DNA from: Prolixibacteraceae bacterium | GTDB taxonomy: Bacteria > Bacteroidota > Bacteroidia > Bacteroidales > Prolixibacteraceae | Assembly (NCBI GenBank): GCA_017998095.1 | Contig: JAGODU010000139.1 | Coordinates: 1-10,374, forward strand | Direction of reading: 5' to 3' | Length of the DNA stretch: 10,374 nucleotides | Part shown: piece after piece, positions 1 to 6,981 of the stretch | Layout: each line of letters opens with the position of its first letter | Numbering within the stretch: position 1 is the stretch's first letter | Program-made: the position numbers and the translations under genes | Notes under the pieces: model-generated | What the model was told of the DNA's origin: nothing | What the model saw: only the letters and a program-made list of their open reading frames with translations | Database searches by the model: none

Positions 1-1587
1 GCCCAGAAACATGAAAGGTTGAGTTTTAAAAGTATAAACCTCATCATCGTAATACTTCTCGAGGCCGAGTAGTTGAATTGTTATAAATGCAGAATCGGTT
101 GGAGGGAAGGAGTTGTCTGCATAAAAACTAAACGAGTTGTTAAAATTTCTTGCCGGGTATTCCTGACTCAATATCTTTTCAAAATTATGTTTAGGATCAG
201 TATAAGTGATTTTTACCATTTCAGACAAGCCATATTGATTCCAACCAACTGAATTGTTCTTCTCTGGAGCAAAGTATGATTTGGAAGTTGGACTTTCAAA
301 TGAAACCTTATTGTGGAAAATATAAAAGGCATTATCAGAAACTGAGAAGTTGTTATCATTCAAAGCGTCAGAGATTTTTATAAGGCATTTGGTCGAGTTA
401 GTATCAGGAATAAACCAATTATATGCTAAATTCTGTGCATTGAAATTCTCTGCAATTCTATTATATGTCAATCCACTATCGAGTGATAGCCATATATTCA
501 CCTGATAAATTGAAGATGGACATTTCCATGTTATATTACGATATTGTGAGTGCTTAAGAAATTCATTTTTAACTACTGGCCATGTAATTACAGGAGGTAC
601 AATATTCATTAAATCAAATTTAATAGAATCATTAAGTTCTGTTGAACCTTCAATTCCTGTATTAATTTCAGCATGATTGTGCTCTTCAAAAAAGCGAACC
701 TGCTTAGGTGTATGTCCCGCAAATGATGAACTCTCAATTGGCACAATGCCATCATTCTCAACGTCAAAACTTTCTTTTAAAATATAAGCTCCAACCTGGT
801 ATTGTTCTTTTACAGTATTTAACGGTGGAAGCTTAAACACTCCGGTAACAGTTGAAGAGTAACAAATAGTTTTTGAATCGAAAATAGTATTGGCATTCAG
901 ATTCACCAGCCAGTCATTTTTTTCTCCGGGATATTTGTTGTAATCAAGAAGATTGTCATAATTATCCCATCTCAAATCTGAGCGGTTGACTTCATTATAT
1001 TTAACATCTTTGAAAGCCATATTTTCAACTGTTGACAATGTTAATTTCATTAAAAAATCTACTTCATTATCACGTGCAGGTCCGTTTGCCATTGGTGAGC
1101 CATGGTGGGGTGTACCCAACGTTATAAGTAATCTGACATTCTCGCCACACTTCTTGCCATTAAATCTTCCAGAGGTGTAAGTATATTCATTCATGAATGA
1201 GCGGGAAACAAGTCCGCCCATACTATGTGCTATTATTACAATTTCTTTTTCATGAAAACCTGCTTGTTGAACTCTGTCTCTTAATAAACCTGCAATAGTG
1301 TTTACTGAAATTGAATTTGACCAGTACTTAACAAAGTAGGGTTTATAAAATTCTCTCAATTCAGGATCATTTAGAAGATAATTAAGAAAATTATTCCACT
1401 GCCCTGTTGCTGGAGGACTAGGTTTTCCATCATAATTCCAACCGTGTATTAATAGTAAAGGTATTCGTCCTTCAAGTGAAATGCCCGGAGAAGCATCTTC
1501 AATTTCTAAAAGATTATCCTGCGCTTTTACAGTTAAAGTAAAAACGAATAGTAAAAGCGAAAGTAGAAATATGATTTTATGCTTCAT
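1..1587 (-). CDS. Secreted alpha/beta-hydrolase (lipase/esterase-like) with Ig-like repeats; C-terminus beyond window edge
   Basis: Reading the minus strand from ATG at 1587 gives 529 uninterrupted codons that run off the left edge. Residues 1-22 form a signal peptide (basic start, hydrophobic core, cleavage near KAQ), so the product is exported. The catalytic domain spans about 40-310. LLLIHGW (44-50) is the oxyanion-hole strand. AHSMGGLVSR (120-129) is the nucleophile elbow with Ser122. LGTPHHGS (157-164) is typical of lipases and PGAP1-like esterases. The Asp279 of ENDGIVP and one of His303/His305 in EEHNHAEI are the likely remaining triad members. From about 331 there are two similar beta-rich repeats of roughly 95 residues (331-425 and 427-521). 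Each has an ITW/VGW strand, a VNIW.S.D.G..Y-like strand and a final F.I strand, as in Ig-like domains of secreted Bacteroidota proteins. A type IX secretion sorting domain could follow off the window. The substrate cannot be told from sequence. The gene is divergent from radA, with 74 bp between the starts. Confidence 0.85.
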   Translation of the reverse strand, partial: MKHKIIFLLSLLLFVFTLTVKAQDNLLEIEDASPGISLEGRIPLLLIHGWNYDGKPSPPATGQWNNFLNYLLNDPELREFYKPYFVKYWSNSISVNTIAGLLRDRVQQAGFHEKEIVIIAHSMGGLVSRSFMNEYTYTSGRFNGKKCGENVRLLITLGTPHHGSPMANGPARDNEVDFLMKLTLSTVENMAFKDVKYNEVNRSDLRWDNYDNLLDYNKYPGEKNDWLVNLNANTIFDSKTICYSSTVTGVFKLPPLNTVKEQYQVGAYILKESFDVENDGIVPIESSSFAGHTPKQVRFFEEHNHAEINTGIEGSTELNDSIKFDLMNIVPPVITWPVVKNEFLKHSQYRNITWKCPSSIYQVNIWLSLDSGLTYNRIAENFNAQNLAYNWFIPDTNSTKCLIKISDALNDNNFSVSDNAFYIFHNKVSFESPTSKSYFAPEKNNSVGWNQYGLSEMVKITYTDPKHNFEKILSQEYPARNFNNSFSFYADNSFPPTDSAFITIQLLGLEKYYDDEVYTFKTQPFMFLG

Positions 1588-1648
1588 CTTTAAAAAAGTT
1601 TTTTACTAATTTAATAATTTGGAGCAATGTAGAAGCTGAGATTTTAAA

Positions 1649-1656
1649 TATCTTTG
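1649..1656 (+). promoter_or_regulatory. Possible Bacteroidota -7 promoter element (TAnnTTTG) for radA
   Basis: TATCTTTG matches the TAnnTTTG -7 consensus of the Bacteroidota primary sigma factor and lies only 5 bp before the radA ATG at 1662. Transcription would then begin at or within a few bases of the start codon, giving a leaderless or nearly leaderless mRNA. No well-spaced -33 TTTG is present; the nearest (1618-1621) is about 27 bp upstream, longer than the usual spacing of about 20 bp. The motif also occurs by chance elsewhere in the window, so this call rests mainly on position. Confidence 0.4.
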
Positions 1657-1661
1657 ATTTT

Positions 1662-3029
1662 ATGTCAAAAGAGAAAACAATATATGTTTGCCAATCATGC
1701 GGTGTTACTTCTCCAAAATGGTCAGGCCGCTGTACTTCATGTGGAGAATGGAATACTCTTACTGAAGAAATTGAAATAACTGGCAGTAAAAAAAGAATTT
1801 CAGGTAATAATAATTCAATACTCCAGCGACCTGTCACATTAGCAGAGATACCTGAAGGAAAGATGGAAAGGTTTTCCACCTTTAACAATGAATTCGACAG
1901 GGTACTTGGAGGAGGTTTAGTTCCGGGATCAGTAATTCTTTTAGGTGGTGAACCCGGAATAGGTAAATCAACGCTTGCACTTCAAACAGCTTTGTCATTT
2001 AAGAATAAACTTGTTTTATATATCACCGGAGAAGAAAGTTTAGAACAAATTAAGTTGAGAGCAACCCGACTTATCGGAGAGAATGATTCTTGTTTGTTTT
2101 TATGTGAAACTTCTCTTCAAAATATTCTTGTGCAAATTGAAAATATAAAACCTGATATTTTAATTATAGATTCTATTCAAACTGTAAGTTCAGAAATTAT
2201 TGACTCTGGAGCCGGAAGTGTTTCTCAAATAAGGGAATGTACAGCAGGGATAATGCAAAAGGCCAAATCCTTGTCAATACCTGTAATTCTTATAGGTCAC
2301 ATCAATAAAGAAGGAAGTATTGCCGGTCCCAAGGTTTTAGAACATATTGTGGATACAGTTCTTCAATTTGAAGGAGATAGAAATTATATGTACCGTATAT
2401 TGAGAGCCAGCAAGAACAGGTTCGGATCTACAAATGAAATGGGAATATTTGAGATGTTGCACGACGGACTAAGGCAAGTATCAAATCCTTCAGAATTATT
2501 ACTGAATTCAGATCATCAGGAGTTGAGCGGGACGGCAGTTGCAGCTGCCATTGAAGGTGTGAGGCCTTTTCTTATTGAAGTACAAGCCCTGGTAAGTTCA
2601 GCCACATATGGAAATCCCCTGAGATCAGCTACAGGATTTGACCTTAGAAGACTCAATATGTTACTTGCAGTTCTTGAAAAAAGGGCGGGGTTTAAATTGA
2701 TTACGAAAGATGTGTATTTGAATATTGCAGGAGGAATAAAGATTGCGGATCCTGCTACAGATCTTGCAGTTATATGTTCTGTTTTATCTTCTAATTTCGA
2801 TATTTCAATTAATCCTAATATTTGTTTCGCAGGAGAAGTAGGATTAACAGGAGAAGTAAGATCTGTGAACAGAGTAGAACAAAGAATTGCGGAAGCTGAA
2901 AAATTAGGTTTTTCTGAAATTTATATCCCATTTTCAAATAAAGGGGTTGATATTAAAAAGTATTCTATAAAAATTAACAGAGTAAAAAATGTAACTGAAA
3001 CATTAAAAGGATTATTCAGAAAAAATTAA
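1662..3029 (+). CDS. radA: DNA repair protein RadA (Sms)
   Basis: This is a full-length RadA of 455 residues, within the usual length for the family. RadA is a RecA-like ATPase that promotes branch migration and processing of recombination intermediates in the cytoplasm. An N-terminal four-cysteine zinc finger is visible (C10, C13, C24, C27, within YVCQSCG...CTSCGEW). Walker A is GGEPGIGKST (95-104) and Walker B is ILIIDS (166-171). The RadA signature KNRFG is at 251-255. The C-terminal Lon-protease-like domain (about 285-455) contains ATGFDLRRLNMLLAVLEKR (323-341) and GEVGLTGEVR (391-400). The ATG at 1662 places the zinc finger at the usual distance from the N-terminus, and no SD sequence is seen. 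radA is the first gene of the plus-strand run; the lipoprotein gene follows after 5 bp. No anomalies were seen. Confidence 0.97.
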   Translation: MSKEKTIYVCQSCGVTSPKWSGRCTSCGEWNTLTEEIEITGSKKRISGNNNSILQRPVTLAEIPEGKMERFSTFNNEFDRVLGGGLVPGSVILLGGEPGIGKSTLALQTALSFKNKLVLYITGEESLEQIKLRATRLIGENDSCLFLCETSLQNILVQIENIKPDILIIDSIQTVSSEIIDSGAGSVSQIRECTAGIMQKAKSLSIPVILIGHINKEGSIAGPKVLEHIVDTVLQFEGDRNYMYRILRASKNRFGSTNEMGIFEMLHDGLRQVSNPSELLLNSDHQELSGTAVAAAIEGVRPFLIEVQALVSSATYGNPLRSATGFDLRRLNMLLAVLEKRAGFKLITKDVYLNIAGGIKIADPATDLAVICSVLSSNFDISINPNICFAGEVGLTGEVRSVNRVEQRIAEAEKLGFSEIYIPFSNKGVDIKKYSIKINRVKNVTETLKGLFRKN

Positions 3030-3034
3030 AATAA

Positions 3035-3400
3035 ATGAGAGCAAAATATTTAATAGGATTATTGGTAATTATTTTTACATTTCTTTCTTGTAAAAGAGAC
3101 CCCCTGCCTGAAGGAGCAATTGATAGAAAAACTTTTATAAATGTATTAACTGATATTCATCTGGCTGAAGGAATGTACTCTGAAAGACACAGATTAAAAC
3201 TTGATAGTCTGGAGTCTGCTTCAACTTATATTTCAGCTTTAAAAAAATATAATGTTACCGAAGAAGCAATGCTTGCTACTACATTATACTATTCAAGACA
3301 TCCCCGGGAATATGATAAAGTTTTCACTGAAGTGTTGAGCAAGATTAGTGTTTTAATTGAAGAAAACAGCCAGACTCAGGGTATTCAGGATAAAAAATGA
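3035..3400 (+). CDS. DUF4296 domain lipoprotein
   Basis: This 121-residue protein has a lipoprotein signal peptide: a basic start, a hydrophobic stretch (about 5-18) and the lipobox FLSC with Cys19 as the expected lipidated residue. The mature part (about 28-115) resembles DUF4296, a Bacteroidota family of unknown function. Its recognisable features are a conserved helix with the pattern FINVLTDIHLAEGMY (34-48) and a second helix ending in LYYSRHPREYDKVF (84-97). It is predicted to be tethered to a cell-envelope membrane and mostly alpha-helical. The residues after Cys19 (KRDPLP) do not match the acidic surface-export signals known in Bacteroides, so a periplasm-facing location is more likely (inference). 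It starts 5 bp after radA, and its stop overlaps the next gene's start in ATGA, which suggests translational coupling. The biochemical role is unknown. Confidence 0.85.
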   Translation: MRAKYLIGLLVIIFTFLSCKRDPLPEGAIDRKTFINVLTDIHLAEGMYSERHRLKLDSLESASTYISALKKYNVTEEAMLATTLYYSRHPREYDKVFTEVLSKISVLIEENSQTQGIQDKK

Positions 3401-4068
3401 AATTAAGGAAGATATCAGCACGATACATTTTTACTTCTATTGGAGAGGTTATTGAAAAGGGCATTATTGTTATTAACGAAGAAGGAATAATAATTGATGT
3501 TGTTAATACCTATGGTCAAATCACTGAAACAGAAGGACTGGAATATTATAGTGGTATTATTTGTCCGGGCTTTATAAATTCATTATTCGCTATAAAATTT
3601 AAAAATATAGCAGAGGCAAGGCAATATGATCTTTTTTTATTTAAAAGCGGGATAGTCGCAGCAGGAGATTTTTCTTATAAAGACAATTTAATTTATTATA
3701 AACAAGGCACAAAAATTTTATATCGCGAGATTACTTCAGGATTTGATTTGTTATCTCATTACTATAAAGGTATTGTTAAGTGTGAAAATAATGATAAAAT
3801 TATTTCATGTTTAGCTTCCGGAATTAGCTCAGACACTAAATATCTTTCACTAAATAAAATAATTGTTGAAAAACTGGCATCAGAAACTATTGATAATTTT
3901 AATGATATAGTTGAGATGTCCTGTATTAACGGAGCAAGATTTTTAGGAATAGATGATAACTTTGGGTCCATAGAGAAAGGTAAAAAGCCAGGTATTAATC
4001 TTATTACTGGATTAAATATTAATGATTTAAAGAAAACCTCTGATGTTAAAGTGATGAGGCTTTTATAA
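3397..4068 (+). CDS. Amidohydrolase-like protein, shortened and lacking the metal-binding HxH motif
   Basis: The 223-residue product has the ends of an amidohydrolase-superfamily protein related to chlorohydrolase/imidazolonepropionase-type enzymes. Residues 1-57 form the usual N-terminal beta-sandwich strands (ISARYIF, GIIVINEEGIIIDVV), followed by GIICPGFIN (53-61). Intact relatives continue with a metal-binding A-H-x-H; here the sequence is SLFAIK (62-67), with Leu63 and Ala65 where the two histidines belong. KSGIVAAGDFS (83-93) matches the following GI.AVGDIS strand. The late TIM-barrel GTDSLASN-type motif, which supplies a metal-binding Asp, appears only as a degraded SGISSDTKYLS (141-151). 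The C-terminal NGARFLGI and GSIEKGKKPGINLI (178-203) are well kept. Intact members are near 380 residues (from memory), so about 150 internal residues are missing. No stop or frameshift interrupts the frame. It is likely not a working hydrolase: either a pseudoenzyme or a decaying gene. It overlaps the DUF4296 gene by 4 bp. Confidence 0.75.
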   Translation: MKLRKISARYIFTSIGEVIEKGIIVINEEGIIIDVVNTYGQITETEGLEYYSGIICPGFINSLFAIKFKNIAEARQYDLFLFKSGIVAAGDFSYKDNLIYYKQGTKILYREITSGFDLLSHYYKGIVKCENNDKIISCLASGISSDTKYLSLNKIIVEKLASETIDNFNDIVEMSCINGARFLGIDDNFGSIEKGKKPGINLITGLNINDLKKTSDVKVMRLL

Positions 4069-4074
4069 AGTATT

Positions 4075-4082
4075 TATATTTG
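4075..4082 (+). promoter_or_regulatory. Possible Bacteroidota -7 promoter element (TAnnTTTG) for the radical SAM gene
   Basis: TATATTTG fits TAnnTTTG and ends 4 bp before the ATG at 4087, inside the 18-bp gap after the amidohydrolase-like gene. No clear -33 TTTG is present. If active, it would give a nearly leaderless transcript and let the radical SAM gene be expressed independently of radA. Confidence 0.35.
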
Positions 4083-4086
4083 TCAG

Positions 4087-4869
4087 ATGTCAACATTTTT
4101 ATTTAACAATACAGTGTTTGGTCCGGTTAAAAGCCGCAGACTGGGTGTGTCTTTAGGTATTAATCTTTTACCAAATGACAGCAAATTATGCTCATTCGAT
4201 TGTATATATTGTGAATGTGGATGGAACCCTGATTATCGTAAGATCAAATCGAAATTGCCTGAAAGAGTTGAAGTTAAAGAGTTACTTGAAAATAAGCTTA
4301 AGGAAATGAATCAAAAGGGAGAACTTCCTGATGTAATTACATTTGCTGGTAATGGAGAACCTACTTTACATCCTGAATTTGCTGAAATTATTGATGATAC
4401 TATAGAATTGAGAAATGCCTATGCTCTTAAAGCAAGAATAGCAGTATTATCAAATTCAACAATGTTGCATAAAGCTAAGGTTGTTGAAGCATTAAAAAAG
4501 GTAGATGATAATATTTTAAAACTAGATTCAGCAATCATTTCAACTATTGAAACAATGAATATCCCCGGTAAAAATTTCAATTTTGATTCTATGATTGATC
4601 ATTTGATAAGATTTGAAGGTAAACTGACAATACAAACAATGTTTCTTAAGGGGTCATATAATGGAAAAAGCTTTGATAACACTTCAGATAATGAAGTATT
4701 TGCATGGATAGAACTGCTAAAGAAAATTAAACCTCAAAAGGTAATGATATATACAATTGCCAGAGACACTCCTTTAGCTACTTTACAGAAAACAAGCTTA
4801 AAAGAATTAAACAGTATTGCTAAAATTGTAAAAGATCAGCTTTCTATTGAAGTTATTGTATCCGGATAG
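4087..4869 (+). CDS. Radical SAM protein, COG0731 (Tyw1-related Fe-S oxidoreductase) type
   Basis: The protein has 260 residues. The cluster-binding motif CSFDCIYC (C35, C39, C42) is the CxxxCxxC that binds the [4Fe-4S] cluster used to cleave S-adenosylmethionine. It is preceded by FGPVKSRRLGVSLGINLLP (11-29), a hallmark of the COG0731 group. FAGNGEPTLHP (86-96) is the 'GGE'-type SAM-contacting motif, and LSNSTML (121-127) is a further core strand. A fourth cysteine, C44, lies just after the cluster motif. The group is named after archaeal/eukaryal tRNA wybutosine (TYW1) enzymes, but the function of bacterial members is not established and I see no substrate-defining domain. It is probably cytoplasmic. 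It is the last gene of the plus-strand run and ends 12 bp from the oppositely oriented GH31-like gene. The frame and key residues are intact. Confidence 0.85.
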   Translation: MSTFLFNNTVFGPVKSRRLGVSLGINLLPNDSKLCSFDCIYCECGWNPDYRKIKSKLPERVEVKELLENKLKEMNQKGELPDVITFAGNGEPTLHPEFAEIIDDTIELRNAYALKARIAVLSNSTMLHKAKVVEALKKVDDNILKLDSAIISTIETMNIPGKNFNFDSMIDHLIRFEGKLTIQTMFLKGSYNGKSFDNTSDNEVFAWIELLKKIKPQKVMIYTIARDTPLATLQKTSLKELNSIAKIVKDQLSIEVIVSG

Positions 4870-4881
4870 CAGATTTTTATA

Positions 4882-6867
4882 TTATAATAACTTGAGTTTA
4901 ATCTTTTTACCTTTATAGAATACATCCTGACATATCTCAGAAGGTTTTAAACCATAGCCATTTTTATCTGATACAATAACTATTTTAAATAACCTTTCCG
5001 TTATCATACCCTCATAAGATCCTTCGATATTACCAATAGTCAATGTTTTATCTTTTTCTGAATAATCAAACTTTATATTGGTAAATTTATTATTCAGGTA
5101 CTCGTGTCCGTCATTATTATCTTCATAAAGAGAAAAGCTGGCATCTTTACCCGGATATATTCTTAATTCCATAGGAGCATTAAGGCTGTCGGATGTGTTA
5201 CTTCCTATTGTTGCAAACGGAATTATTGAACCTGATTTAATGAAAAGCGGAATGTTGTCAATAGATGTTTCAACCATTATTTCAGAAATGCCGGTGAATT
5301 GCTTCCCCGACCAGAAATCAAACCAGTCATCTCCTTCAGGGAGATAGATTTTAGTTTGTTTTATTCCCGGATCGGTGATAGGACAAACCATTAATTTGAG
5401 TCCTAAAAGATATTGCGAATCAATATCGTGAACCTTTTCATTTTTTTGATAATCAAATAGTAGCGAGCGCATAAATGTCCTGCCTTCAAATACTACATCG
5501 CTTGCAGAGGAATAAATATAAGGCATAAGATGGTATCTTAATCTTATTGCATCAAGAACAGCTTTATATTCATTCCCATTTTTATTTAAAGTCATAATAT
5601 CCCGGTCAGGTTTTGTGCCTCTGAATATTGGGGTTAATGATGAAAATTGATACCATCTTACCATTAATTCATTGAAGGTTGCCTGATCACATTCATTTTT
5701 CGGAGTTGATCCGCCAAGATTTGAACTCCAGTAAGGTTGTCCTGAAAGGGATAGATTTATACCTGCTGTAACCTGACTTTTCAATGTCTCCCAACTTGTT
5801 GGTATCTCACCAGCAATAACAAAAGTTCCGTATCTTTGTATCCCCGGAAAATTGGTGTGGGTCGGGATACATAATCTTCTGTTTATTGATGTGTTTAACA
5901 AATCTGCATATCTGCCTTTTAATTGAGAATAAGCTAATGCACACCCCAATCTGTTTTTTGTAAGTAATGCATTCTCAGTAATTTTTTTCTCCTCTTCAAT
6001 AAAGTTATAATCCTCAGTAGTTTTTTTCTCTACAGGTATACCTTCACTTTCAAACAATTTTATTCTTGCATCCAGAGCATTTTGATCGGAAAAATTTCCC
6101 GGGTATAGCCAGTGTCCCAAAGCCCATCTGGGTAGCATTGGTACACTTCCGGTAAGTTTTCTTATTTCTGAAATCATTTTTCCCCATTCTGGTCCATAAA
6201 TAAAGAAGTATTGAATTTCATCAGCAACATCAGAAGAAATTTCAAGCCCGCTTTTAGCATCATTAAAATGAGTTAGTGAATAATTATCCCAGATGAGTGC
6301 ATATCCCTTTTCTGAAAACATTATAGGAGAAGCAATTTTGCTAACTGTTTGTTCGTGTTTAAAGCTTTTATTACGGATATTATATCTTTTATCTTTGTCA
6401 TCCTGACCGAATCCATATATATGTTCATGAAATGCAAGAAAATATTTTTGTCTTATTTTATAATCTCCGTCATCAGATAAGGAAGGTTCAAAAAACCTGT
6501 CAGATTCAATTAGAAGTTTATTGCCATCTCTGTTAAATATTCTTACCAGTCCATCTTCCTGAACGCTGACAAGAATTTCCTTTGTTACAATTTCTATATT
6601 GTTTTGAGCATAACTTACCTTGAATTTAATTCCTTGTTGAGGTTTTGAATATGGAATCAGACTTTCGAAAGATGAAAAATTAACTTTCATTCCGGATATT
6701 ATCTTAACTATATTGTCAGACCATATTTCAACTTTAAGTATTCTTGACTTTAATCCAATCCCTTCCAGATCTACGATTACATTATTTCCTTCAATCTTGT
6801 AAACAGACCTGGCAATTGCTGCTGAAGAAATTGTCAACAGTAATATTATCCACAATATTTTTTTCAT
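4882..6867 (-). CDS. GH31-like protein with the catalytic core segment missing (probable pseudoenzyme or decaying gene)
   Basis: The 661-residue product starts at ATG 6867, which begins a signal peptide (MKKILWIILLLTISSAAIA, 1-19); a TTG at 6888 would add seven residues and is less likely. Residues 20-240 are the N-terminal beta-sandwich of GH31 alpha-glucosidases/xylosidases (HIYGFGQ 149-155; ALIWDNYSLTHF 190-201; FFIYGP 221-226). The barrel begins with GSVPMLPRWALGHW (240-253) and reaches GIPV (276-279). About 130 expected residues, including the nucleophile Asp segment, are then replaced by about 31 charged residues. Homology resumes at AYSQLKGRY (312-320) and IQRYG (343-347). Remaining active-site positions are altered: THT (336-338) for TRS, AGE with Glu354 for SGD (acid/base Asp), NLGG for DIGG (383-386) and RGTKP (416-420) for RSHG. 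The C-terminal beta domains (about 450-661) are kept. There is no stop or frameshift. A working glycosidase is unlikely. It lies downstream of the infB terminator, and no SD sequence or clear promoter was found. Confidence 0.85.
   Translation of the reverse strand: MKKILWIILLLTISSAAIARSVYKIEGNNVIVDLEGIGLKSRILKVEIWSDNIVKIISGMKVNFSSFESLIPYSKPQQGIKFKVSYAQNNIEIVTKEILVSVQEDGLVRIFNRDGNKLLIESDRFFEPSLSDDGDYKIRQKYFLAFHEHIYGFGQDDKDKRYNIRNKSFKHEQTVSKIASPIMFSEKGYALIWDNYSLTHFNDAKSGLEISSDVADEIQYFFIYGPEWGKMISEIRKLTGSVPMLPRWALGHWLYPGNFSDQNALDARIKLFESEGIPVEKKTTEDYNFIEEEKKITENALLTKNRLGCALAYSQLKGRYADLLNTSINRRLCIPTHTNFPGIQRYGTFVIAGEIPTSWETLKSQVTAGINLSLSGQPYWSSNLGGSTPKNECDQATFNELMVRWYQFSSLTPIFRGTKPDRDIMTLNKNGNEYKAVLDAIRLRYHLMPYIYSSASDVVFEGRTFMRSLLFDYQKNEKVHDIDSQYLLGLKLMVCPITDPGIKQTKIYLPEGDDWFDFWSGKQFTGISEIMVETSIDNIPLFIKSGSIIPFATIGSNTSDSLNAPMELRIYPGKDASFSLYEDNNDGHEYLNNKFTNIKFDYSEKDKTLTIGNIEGSYEGMITERLFKIVIVSDKNGYGLKPSEICQDVFYKGKKIKLKLL
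5971..6030. repeat. Pair of 21-bp near-identical direct repeats at the GH31 lesion
   Basis: The segments 5971-5991 and 6010-6030 match at 19 of 21 positions and are offset by 39 bp (13 codons). On the coding strand they give EKKTTED and EKKITEN. They lie inside the non-homologous linker (about 5938-6033) that replaces the GH31 catalytic segment. The 18 bp between the copies are not repeated. They may be a trace of slippage or of the rearrangement that removed the core, or a chance effect of Lys/Glu-rich, A-rich coding sequence. Confidence 0.7.
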
Positions 6868-6981
6868 ATAGTACCAGTTAAAAGTCAATATTCAAATTTT
6901 AAAACCCCCTAATTGCTATAATTTAACTACCAAGCAATTTTCAGACCAAATACATTTCTAAAATAATAGTTTTTTGCAATA

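Noticed and set aside
137..1000. CRISPR array, tRNA or mobile element anywhere in the window
   Set aside because: No regularly spaced repeats, cloverleaf sequence, transposase or integrase motifs were seen on either strand. The only repeats are the short pair in the GH31-like gene and the IF-2 linker motifs.
986..1888. Short frames opposite the lipase gene (986-1180 plus) and opposite radA (1577-1888 minus)
   Set aside because: The first lies antisense to the lipase catalytic domain and the second antisense to the RadA zinc-finger region. The sense-strand genes explain the sequence fully.
4850..4893. 8-bp inverted repeat (AAGTTATT/AATAACTT) across the convergent ends of the radical SAM and GH31-like genes as a terminator
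   Set aside because: The stem is all A/T apart from one G:C pair, the loop is 28 nt, and there is no proper T-run directly after either arm. It is too weak to call.
5938..6033. Frameshift as an explanation for the unusual GH31 linker
   Set aside because: The linker is only about 95 bp, while the missing catalytic segment needs roughly 400 bp, so no reading of the linker in another frame could restore it.
5831..6397. TATCTTTG at 5831-5838 and 6390-6397 on the plus strand as promoters
   Set aside because: Both lie inside the oppositely oriented GH31-like gene with no plus-strand gene just downstream. They show how often the motif arises by chance here.
6868..6981. Promoter for the GH31-like gene
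   Set aside because: The minus strand has only TAAAATTTG (one base too long for TAnnTTTG) and scattered TTG triplets, with no convincing -33/-7 pair.
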